Below are positions 36,905-42,148 of a DNA stretch of 42,148 bases, in pieces. The position numbers and the translations under genes are program-made. The notes under the pieces are model-generated. The model saw only the letters and a list, made by a program, of their open reading frames with translations. It ran no database searches and was not told the origin of the DNA. Source of the DNA: CALMKX01 sp036274895 (GTDB taxonomy: Bacteria; Acidobacteriota; Thermoanaerobaculia; Multivoradales; SZUA-115); assembly GCA_036274895.1 (NCBI GenBank), contig DASUEU010000032.1, positions 1 through 42,148 on the forward strand. The letters run 5' to 3'. The first letter of the stretch is position 1, and the number at the start of each line of letters is the position of its first letter.

Positions 36905-36951
36905 GGTGCCCACGCTCCGCGTGGGCACCCAAGTCCGGCCGCTCCGCGGCC
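36905..36951. repeat. Dispersed module with two hairpins, copy 2
   Basis: GGTGCCCACGCTCCGCGTGG, GCACCCAAG, then TCCGGCCGCTCCGCGGCC. Counterpart of 34324-34371. Confidence 0.8.
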
Positions 36952-37043
36952 CTCCCGCCGCCGGCACCCCTACGAGACTTTCAAACGCCTCGCTACCCAC
37001 GAAGGTCCCTGGCGGGACGAGGGAGACGGCGCTCCCCGTCGTC

Positions 37044-37063
37044 ATTCCCGCGAAGGCGGGAAT
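37044..37063. repeat. ATTCCCGC-GAAG-GCGGGAAT hairpin
   Basis: Perfect 8-base arms with a GAAG loop. This TCATTCCCGCGAAGGCGGGA motif is a widely dispersed REP-like sequence in many bacterial genomes (established knowledge). Confidence 0.85.
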
Positions 37064-37085
37064 CCATCCTGGTTCTTTCCTGCTG

Positions 37086-37140
37086 TCATCCCGACCGGAG
37101 CCTGAGGAGCGCAGCGACGAGGGCAGAGCGGAGGGATCTC
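37086..37140. repeat. 55-base dispersed repeat module, copy 2
   Basis: Begins TCATCCCGACCGGAGCCTGA and ends GGAGGGATCTC; matches 25031-25085 in length and at about 51 of 55 positions. Confidence 0.85.
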
Positions 37141-37180
37141 TTGGCAGTGGCCGAGGCGGTCGGCCCGGTCCAGCGAGGCG

Positions 37181-37405
37181 TCACACCAGCAAAGCTTGGG
37201 CCTTGCACAGAACCTCGTCCCCGGGGACCAGGGTTACCGAGCCATCGTCGATCTGCTGCGCTCGCTGCTCGGCTTCGTCGAGCCAGAGCTGGTCCTGCTC
37301 CTGCTCGGGGAGGGCATCGAGGCTCTGGAGCAGCTCGTGGGCCAGCTTGGCGCGGTCTGTGGCCGGTAGGCTCAATACCTGGTGCGCCAGCGACTTGATA
37401 TCCAT
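37181..37405 (-). CDS. Addiction-module antitoxin-like protein (putative addiction module component family)
   Basis: The 74-residue protein starts MDIKSLAHQVLSLPATDRAK and LAHELLQSLD, then has an acidic middle (PEQEQDQLWLDEAEQRAQQI) and ends VPGDEVLCKAQALLV. This is the pattern of the short antitoxin family usually paired with a RelE/ParE-type toxin encoded directly downstream. Downstream on minus (below 37181) only repeats are seen, so the toxin is absent. A TATACT box on minus lies within the palindrome GTATAC near 37414-37419, just upstream, and could be promoter and operator together. Confidence 0.75.
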   Translation of the reverse strand: MDIKSLAHQVLSLPATDRAKLAHELLQSLDALPEQEQDQLWLDEAEQRAQQIDDGSVTLVPGDEVLCKAQALLV

Positions 37406-37446
37406 TGGGCGCGAGTATACACGGGCATCAGCTTCGGCGCCGCGCC

Positions 37447-37638
37447 CACTCCCAGGTCGTCAATGCCATCGCCCCATGGCCAAGACCCTCCCCTACCCCA
37501 GAGCCTTCAGAGCGATAATCCACGGCCGCAGCGGCTTCCTGATCGAACTCTCCCACTACGAAGAGACCCCCCGGACCGGCGCAAGAGAAGAGCTTCGCAG
37601 CTGCGGCGAAGCGCCGGAAGGAGGAGGAAGAAGAGTGG
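37447..37638 (+). pseudogene. Decayed copy of the 3' end of an EF-G gene
   Basis: These 192 bases align end to end with bases 36659-36850 of the EF-G gene. CACTCCCAGGTCGTCA is identical at the start; later blocks such as CTCCCACTACGAAGA and CAAGAGAAGA are shared, and the frame gives RAIIHGRSGFLIELSHYEET against RAMTQGRSSFHIEFSHYEET. One single-base deletion (near 37473) and one single-base insertion (near 37576) shift the frame, and the stop TAG has become TGG (37636-37638). It cannot encode a functional product. It may be a tandem duplication remnant or the tail of a second EF-G gene whose front was lost. Confidence 0.85.
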
Positions 37639-37880
37639 AGGCGGCCTTCTCTTCCCGACCAGAGCACCTTCCCGAAAGTTGTCCCGGACGGAGCCCTCGG
37701 AGGGCTACGACTAAGGCGCCTTCCAGATGTGCCTTCGAGAGCGGATAGGCCAAACGCCCAGACACAGTTTGAGCACCCCGTTCCATCTTTCTCACTGCCC
37801 TACAGTCGCGCCACTCATCTCCATACCCAACTCCACGGCCAACCGAGCGAATGCTCCCCCTCTCGTCCAAGCTCTTGCCC
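37639..37880. other. Unassigned stretch before the IS element
   Basis: About 240 bases with no convincing gene. GC falls towards the IS element, in line with an accessory region. It may be the remains of the sequence that followed the EF-G fragment. Confidence 0.5.
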
Positions 37881-37883
37881 TTA
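37881..37883. repeat. Target-site duplication TTA, left
   Basis: Directly abuts the left terminal repeat; its partner is 38735-38737. Confidence 0.75.
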
Positions 37884-37900
37884 GAGCACCTATCAAAACC
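37884..37900. repeat. Left terminal inverted repeat of the IS element
   Basis: 17 bases, 16 matching the right end. The transposase stop codon (37893-37895) lies inside it. Confidence 0.88.
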
Positions 37901-38689
37901 TCTCGATGAAACGTAGGCAGATGAGGGCACAGGCGAGGGAAAGGAACGCACGATGAATGTCGTCGCGGCGTTCGTCTCGAATCCTCAGCCGTCGGAACTG
38001 GTTGCGCCAGGCATGGGTTCTCTCCACCACCCAGCGGTAGCGGCCGAGCCGGTCCTTCGGCTCGATGCCGCGCCGAGCGATCCGAGGCTTGATCCCTCGG
38101 TCTCGACAGCTGCGCCGGCAAGTCGGGTAGTCATAGCCCTTGTCCGCGTGGAGCTTCTCGGGCCGACGCCGAGGACGGCCTCGCGGACCGGGGATCGCCG
38201 GCACCTGGTCCAGCACCTTCTCCAACACCTTGGAATCGTGGACGTTGGCGGCCGTCAGCACCACCGTCAGCGGAATTCCTCGTCGATCGACGAGAAGATG
38301 GTGCTTCGAGCCCGGTTTGCCTTTGTCCGTCGGGTTGGGACCCGTCTCGCAGCCCCCTTTTTCGCCGCCACGCTCGCGGAGTCGAGCGAAGCACGGCTCC
38401 AATCGATCTCTCCCGCTCGCCCGAGCTCCTCCAGCAGCACCCGATGGAGAGCCTCCCAGACGCCGGCTTGCTGCCACCCGTGGAGACGCCGCCAACAGGT
38501 CATCCCGCTGCCGCAACCCATCTCCTGCGGCAGCATCTCCCAAGGGATCCCGCTGCGCAGCACGAACAGGATCCCGGTCAATGCGGCTCGATCGGCCACC
38601 CGGGGCCGCCCTCCTTTCGGCTTGGGCATCTCGGGCGGAAGCAAAGGCTTGATTCGCTGCCACAGCGCCTCGCTGACCAAGGGTCTCAT
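37893..38689 (-). CDS. IS5-family DDE transposase, two frames joined by a probable -1 frameshift
   Basis: The first frame (start 38689) gives MRPLVSEALWQRIKPLLPPE, GGRPRVADRAALTGILFVLR and WSRASLDSASVAAKKG, with the first catalytic Asp in LDSASV. The second frame continues CETGPNPTDKGKPGSKHHLL, LTAANVHDS (second Asp) and YRWVVERTHAWRNQFRRLRI (catalytic Glu). The frames meet at AAAAAGGGGG on minus (38353-38362), where a -1 slip on AAA-AAG joins them smoothly. Programmed frameshifting between orfA and orfB is usual for the IS427 group. The stop is inside the left terminal repeat. It appears potentially active. Confidence 0.9.
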
Positions 38690-38717
38690 GGACCCTCAGA
38701 ATACAGGACCTCAACGC

Positions 38718-38734
38718 GGTTTTGTTAGGTGCTC
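38718..38734. repeat. Right terminal inverted repeat of the IS element
   Basis: 17 bases, reverse complement matches the left end at 16 positions. Confidence 0.88.
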
Positions 38735-38737
38735 TTA
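38735..38737. repeat. Target-site duplication TTA, right, which is also a stop codon
   Basis: On minus these bases are TAA, the stop codon of the NTPase gene. The insertion therefore sits immediately behind an intact reading frame. Confidence 0.75.
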
Positions 38738-41089
38738 GCGAGCCTCCACTTTCGTGACAAAGTCTTCGTACTTCTTCTCCCTAATCTCGTGAATCCTCGC
38801 CCAGAACGCGCGAGCCAATCCCTCTGTCGCGTCGTCGTACCCACCCTCCAGCATCCTAATGTACTCACCGATGAATCCTAGAAGCATCCTGTTGATGTCC
38901 ACTCCCATCGAGCTGCGTTCCTCCTCCTTGAGCCCCTGGAGCAGGTACAGTCGATACGTATCGACGTAGTCTATGTGACTAGCTATGATCCTCGTGGAGT
39001 GGAAAATCCCCTCCGGCGATGGCGCACCCTCACTTGAATGCTTGAAACTGAACACAGAGCGCCGGTACTGCTTACTGGTCCATCCTCTCTCGCCCTCAAA
39101 CTTGCGCCGATAGAACGTGCCCATGAGTCCTAGGTGGGACCGAACAATGCGCTGTACTTCAACAATGTTCCTTGCCCACGCATAGCGATAGGATTTTCCG
39201 TTCCCGCTACCTCCCGCTTCGAGCCTCAGCGAGAATAGCGGCTTGTCGTGCTGACACAGCGCTGAGTAGAACTCAAAGTGAGTGAGGAGGAATCGCAAGA
39301 AGACGAATGCCGCCGGGTTGAGTGTGACCTGCACATCCTGCAGCAACGCCTCGAAGCTAGCCTTCATGGAGCTACGCTCTCCGAGAGCATCTCTCTCTGC
39401 CTGGGTCTCAAGGCTTGCGACCTCCTCTCCAAAGGCATCCCTTCCCATCACCGGCCGACCCCTGATAGTCACCAGATTCACCCAGTTCTTGCGGTAGGCC
39501 AAGAAAGCGTCGACAATAGTGCCGACCACCTCTCCTACGGGATACGTAGGCACTGTCGCGGCGAGGATATCGCTCAGCGGGATAGGAGCTAGCGGGTCTC
39601 CAATCTGAGTGATGGCCCGTCCCGTTTTTAGATTGCTCAGGTTTAGCAGTGCGGTTAGCACCATTCGCGCATGGAGGCAGTAACCCTCCTTTGGATCCGC
39701 CCTCGGGTGCTTTGTGAAGAAAGGGTAGTCTCTGAGAAAATTCCCGGCAAAGAGAAATGTGGTCATGTAGTACAGCAGTGTCCCGCGTAGCCCACGCCTG
39801 GCCAGGTCGTTCTCCGACTCCCCAACCAAGCGCCGCAGCCCAATTGGGGGGCCCCCGCCTTCACTACTAGCAGCAGTGAAAAGCGCCTGCACCACCTTTC
39901 TGTAGTCCCCGTTAAACAGGGGGAGGGCGATTCTTCGAAGGTAATCGTCGTGACAGGAGTACTCGAATAGTTCGCCAGCGAACTTGACGGCATCCGCGAA
40001 CCCCTCAGAGGCTTGCTGGCCGGAGCTTGCCGTCAGGCGACCTTTAAAATACTTCGTGCGTGCGCTGACGATCTGTGGATAGAGTTCGACATCGAAGAAG
40101 AGTCGAAGGTTTTCTGCATGAAAAGAGTGACCGATGCTGTCGGCGATGTGCGCGTTCAGAACAGCGTTGTTGGCGTCCCTCAAGCAGAAAATGAATACAT
40201 AGTCTCTGACGAAATCAATCTCCTCCGGAACGGCCTTGCTGTCCTGGAAGAGCATCGTGGCATTGGTCAACACCCAAGCGAATCTGTGGCGGAAATAGTC
40301 GGACAGATAATCTACATGTATGGCATCCAAGTTGTCCAATATGACGCAGACACGGCCGTAACGCTTTGCTATTCTTTTTTGGCACAGAAACAGCAACAGA
40401 AAGATGTCACTGAACGTAGCTGATAGCAGAAGGGCGTTGCTCGCGCCACGCAGCTCGGCTGTTGTAAGGCGAGCGAGTTCTGCTACCAGCGTCTTGGAGA
40501 AATACGGGGTAGACGCATCGAGGTTGGTGTGTAGTTCGTACAGTACATCCTCGAGTTCATCTCTCTGGTGACTCACAAGGAAGCGCTTCACTGCCGCGGC
40601 GACCGGATCATCGATTTCCAGAGCGTGGTCTAACTGACTACGCACGACCTCTAACCGTTTAGCTATTTCCGGGGCAAGAGAATCGTGCCCGCTCAACGCC
40701 TTGAGCCCATCCACAGCCTCAGCCAAGCGCCAGTCCCGCGGCCCGCTCGGAGGCCTTTCGTCAGGAAGTGGTAACCGACCAAAATCAAGGAAGACACAGC
40801 TGCCAGTAAGGTGCCGCCTTTCGAGGTAGTGAAGGAAGGTACTCTTCCCGATACCGCTGAAACCTTCGAGAAACAGAACCCTGATTGTCTGGAGAGGCGT
40901 CGACAGCAGCTTCTTGATGCGGTCTGCAAGATCGCGGAGTTGCGCCGTCTCGACGAACAGCTCAGAGAAGAAGGCCCCTTCGTCGAGTGTGCTGCTCAGG
41001 TTCTTGTTTGGATCAAAGGGCGACGCCAACAGCACATCCAGGAAGGAGGGAGCTGGTCGGGCCAGGAGCGCATCATGGGATGAGTGCAT
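38735..41089 (-). CDS. P-loop NTPase of unrecognised family, first half ATPase, long helical C-terminal half
   Basis: The 784-residue protein has Walker A GFSGIGKST at 76-84 and a Walker B-like RVCVILDNLDAI at 246-257, followed by YVFIFCLRDANNA as a possible sensor segment. This order resembles KAP/STAND-type or AAA-like NTPases of defence and signalling proteins, but I cannot assign a family. The region after about 330 is long, mostly alpha-helical, without recognised motifs. The ATG at 41089 is preferred over 41137; it overlaps the upstream small gene by 17 bases, implying translational coupling. GC is visibly lower than in the rest of the window and codon use differs, suggesting horizontal transfer. 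The IS element sits exactly behind its stop. Confidence 0.8.
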   Translation of the reverse strand: MHSSHDALLARPAPSFLDVLLASPFDPNKNLSSTLDEGAFFSELFVETAQLRDLADRIKKLLSTPLQTIRVLFLEGFSGIGKSTFLHYLERRHLTGSCVFLDFGRLPLPDERPPSGPRDWRLAEAVDGLKALSGHDSLAPEIAKRLEVVRSQLDHALEIDDPVAAAVKRFLVSHQRDELEDVLYELHTNLDASTPYFSKTLVAELARLTTAELRGASNALLLSATFSDIFLLLFLCQKRIAKRYGRVCVILDNLDAIHVDYLSDYFRHRFAWVLTNATMLFQDSKAVPEEIDFVRDYVFIFCLRDANNAVLNAHIADSIGHSFHAENLRLFFDVELYPQIVSARTKYFKGRLTASSGQQASEGFADAVKFAGELFEYSCHDDYLRRIALPLFNGDYRKVVQALFTAASSEGGGPPIGLRRLVGESENDLARRGLRGTLLYYMTTFLFAGNFLRDYPFFTKHPRADPKEGYCLHARMVLTALLNLSNLKTGRAITQIGDPLAPIPLSDILAATVPTYPVGEVVGTIVDAFLAYRKNWVNLVTIRGRPVMGRDAFGEEVASLETQAERDALGERSSMKASFEALLQDVQVTLNPAAFVFLRFLLTHFEFYSALCQHDKPLFSLRLEAGGSGNGKSYRYAWARNIVEVQRIVRSHLGLMGTFYRRKFEGERGWTSKQYRRSVFSFKHSSEGAPSPEGIFHSTRIIASHIDYVDTYRLYLLQGLKEEERSSMGVDINRMLLGFIGEYIRMLEGGYDDATEGLARAFWARIHEIREKKYEDFVTKVEAR

Positions 41090-41552
41090 TGAGTTCACCA
41101 AGCTCCTTGAGGATGGCTCCGAGGACGGCCGCCACAAGCGAGAAGAGAAGGGTCAGTATCCAGCGACGGCGTTCGCGGTTTTCGGTGATCCGAAGCAGGG
41201 AGGCCACAACAACGGCTCTCGAGACAGTCCTGTTCCTGGCTATTAGGTAATCGCGGAGTTTCTGGGCTTGGGCTGCTGTTGGTGGTATCGCACTGGTGGC
41301 TTGCCTGAGAAGCTCCGAGTCTCTGAAGTTGACTGACCTGAAACGTAGTTTGGCCAGAGCTGTGTCGTTGCGCAGTGCGTTGTCGAGGAGGGCCACGTCG
41401 TGCGCTAGGCGGTATTCGGGACTCCCAGACAAGGAGCGGAATGGGCGCCGGACGTATAGGAGGTAAAGGCGTTGTAGCGTGTCCAGAAACTCCCGCTCCT
41501 CGGGCGAAGATGGGTTCGCGGATAGGAGTTCGACGAATTCAGATGCATTCAT
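41073..41552 (-). CDS. Small C-terminally membrane-anchored protein, partner of the NTPase
   Basis: The 159-residue protein from ATG 41552 starts MNASEFVELLSANPSSPEER, is helical and charged (FLDTLQRLYLLYVRRPFRS, LRDYLIARNRTVSRAVVVAS) and ends with a single membrane helix (WILTLLFSLVAAVLGAIL) followed by KELGELNALIP. No homologue is known to me. It overlaps the downstream NTPase gene by 17 bases. A soluble helical domain plus a tail anchor could make it a membrane effector or docking partner for the NTPase. A longer frame start (41813) is possible but gives a Cys/Pro-rich leader unlike a protein. Confidence 0.7.
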   Translation of the reverse strand: MNASEFVELLSANPSSPEEREFLDTLQRLYLLYVRRPFRSLSGSPEYRLAHDVALLDNALRNDTALAKLRFRSVNFRDSELLRQATSAIPPTAAQAQKLRDYLIARNRTVSRAVVVASLLRITENRERRRWILTLLFSLVAAVLGAILKELGELNALIP

Positions 41553-41563
41553 TGTTTGTCGAA

Positions 41564-41593
41564 AGCTTACCACGCAAAGAGTCGTTCCTTCAA
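41564..41593 (-). promoter_or_regulatory. Possible promoter of the NTPase two-gene unit
   Basis: Read on minus: TTGAAG (41588-41593), 18-base spacer, TAAGCT (41564-41569), about 11 bases before the ATG at 41552. No clear Shine-Dalgarno sequence follows. Confidence 0.35.
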
Positions 41594-41741
41594 GCGTTCG
41601 CTGCGCTCTTTCCGCGCCCCACGATTCGGGTTGACACCGATCTGGGGGGATGACCTCTCCCAGGAGAGGAGGAGTCCACGATGTCAGGCAGCAAGGGTGG
41701 GCGAGGGGAGGGAGGGTCAGTAGGGGGGTACAGACGGTACA

Positions 41742-41788
41742 GACCGGGCACATAGGTAACACCTCAGACCGGGGACATCGGTAACAGT
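41742..41788. repeat. Direct repeats at the end of the IS481-type element
   Basis: GACCGGGCACATAGGTAACA (from 41742) and GACCGGGGACATCGGTAACA (from 41767) are 25 bases apart and match at 18 of 20 positions. They lie upstream of the transposase gene, where IS481-type terminal repeats/transposase sites are expected. A tandem 9-base GGTACAGAC pair precedes them (41727-41744). Confidence 0.65.
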
Positions 41789-41825
41789 CTCGTGGTCCAT
41801 GCTTGGGCACCATCGGAGGTGCCTG

Positions 41826-42148
41826 ATGCCGTGGGACGAGCGGACACCGATGGACGAGCGAGAGCGTTTCGTCAGGGCGCTGGACAGCTGCTTCTACACG
41901 ATGAGCGAGCTGTGCGCCTCGTTTGGGATCAGCCGCAAGACAGGCTACAAGTGGGCGGTTCGATGGGCTGAGGAGGGCAAGGCGGGCCTGCGGGACCGCT
42001 CTCGGGCTCCCCGGAGCCAGCCCGGCAGGACGGAGCGCCGGTGTGAGCAGGCCCTGCTCGAGGCTCGCCAGCGCCGTCCGGCCTGGGGTCCGCGCAAGCT
42101 GCTGGTGCGCCTGGCCTCAGAGCATCCCTCCTGGCCCTGGCCGGCGGC
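41826..42148 (+). CDS. IS481-family transposase, N-terminal part, cut by the window end
   Basis: From ATG 41826 the frame is open to the end (107 codons). It starts MPWDERTPMDERERFVRALD and continues TMSELCASFGISRKTGYKW, a helix-turn-helix, then GLRDRSRAPRSQP and RRPAWGPRKLL, the classical start of IS481 transposases (HTH followed by the rve integrase core, which lies outside). The ATG is preceded by CGGAGGTGCCTG. IS481 members often sit beside accessory gene modules. Confidence 0.88.
   Translation, partial: MPWDERTPMDERERFVRALDSCFYTMSELCASFGISRKTGYKWAVRWAEEGKAGLRDRSRAPRSQPGRTERRCEQALLEARQRRPAWGPRKLLVRLASEHPSWPWPA

Larger units (their letters stand above)
36851..37180. other. Repeat-rich intergenic region after the EF-G gene
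   Basis: No gene is seen. It holds the two-hairpin module (36905-36951), a CATTCCCGC/GCGGGAAT hairpin (37044-37063) and the 55-base module (37086-37140). It lies where a toxin gene would be expected behind the minus-strand antitoxin gene. Confidence 0.7.
37884..38734 (-). mobile_element. IS5-family (IS427-like) insertion sequence, 851 bases
   Basis: Terminal inverted repeats GAGCACCTATCAAAACC (37884-37900) and, read on the other strand, GAGCACCTAACAAAACC (38718-38734) match at 16 of 17 positions. TTA occurs on both sides (37881-37883 and 38735-38737), fitting the 3-base TNA target duplication of IS427-type elements. One transposase with a frameshift fills the element on the minus strand. Ends, duplications and length all fit a complete element. 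Confidence 0.9.

Noticed and set aside
34239..37180. tRNA genes or a CRISPR array in the repeat-rich gaps
   Set aside because: No cloverleaf with TTCGA arm and anticodon stem and no regularly spaced identical repeats were seen; the repeats are irregular hairpin modules.
37953..38738. Plus-strand frame through the IS element
   Set aside because: Antisense of the transposase, whose DDE motifs are clear on minus.

Overview
This is high-GC bacterial DNA dominated by one long plus-strand gene cluster for an extracellular contractile injection system (eCIS, the Afp/PVC class of phage-tail-like particles). The host cannot be named from the sequence. The very high GC, the diderm CusABC-type exporter and the gene styles suggest an Acidobacteriota-like or deltaproteobacteria-like Gram-negative lineage; this is an inference with moderate to low certainty.

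Region 1 (1-24872) is the eCIS cluster, entered part-way because sheath and tube genes are not in the window. The order is: a small protein tail, the Pvc16-like cap protein (DUF4255), the Pvc15-like AAA+ ATPase, an 88-residue small protein, four eCIS-core (DUF4157, HExxH) proteins plus one 125-residue protein, and then the baseplate. The baseplate block holds a CIS tube/Pvc7-like protein, a LysM protein, a gpD hub, a gpV spike, a PAAR tip, a gp25 wedge, two baseplate-J-like proteins, a gpI-like beta-rich protein and a DUF6519 protein. Most neighbouring genes overlap by 4 to 8 bases, so they are probably co-transcribed and translationally coupled. Each of the four eCIS-core proteins carries a different C-terminal domain: a Cys/His (NlpC/P60-like?) domain; an NlpC/P60-like domain plus a pyroglutamyl-peptidase-like domain with the catalytic Cys apparently replaced by Ser; a YkuD L,D-transpeptidase; and a NodB polysaccharide deacetylase. 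This looks like a cargo cassette aimed largely at cell-wall chemistry.

Region 2 (25176-31439, minus) is a copper/silver-type RND exporter operon: a Cys/Met/His-rich small protein, a TolC-like outer membrane factor, a CusB-like lipoprotein adaptor with a heavy-metal-binding motif, and a CusA pump. Region 3 (31572-36850, plus) holds housekeeping genes: valyl-tRNA synthetase and an EF-G2-type elongation factor G.

Region 4 (36851-42148) is accessory. It holds an antitoxin without a toxin, a decayed copy of the 3' end of the EF-G gene, an intact-looking IS5/IS427-type element with TTA target duplications and a probable -1 frameshift, a lower-GC two-gene unit (a P-loop NTPase of 784 residues and a small C-terminally membrane-anchored protein) and the start of an IS481-type transposase. 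The two-gene unit between two IS elements resembles a defence-island module and is not a family I recognise.

Intergenic spaces (left edge, 24.9-25.1 kb, 34.2-34.7 kb, 36.9-37.1 kb) are built from recurring hairpin modules in different orders, resembling bacterial interspersed mosaic elements. No rRNA, tRNA or CRISPR array was seen.
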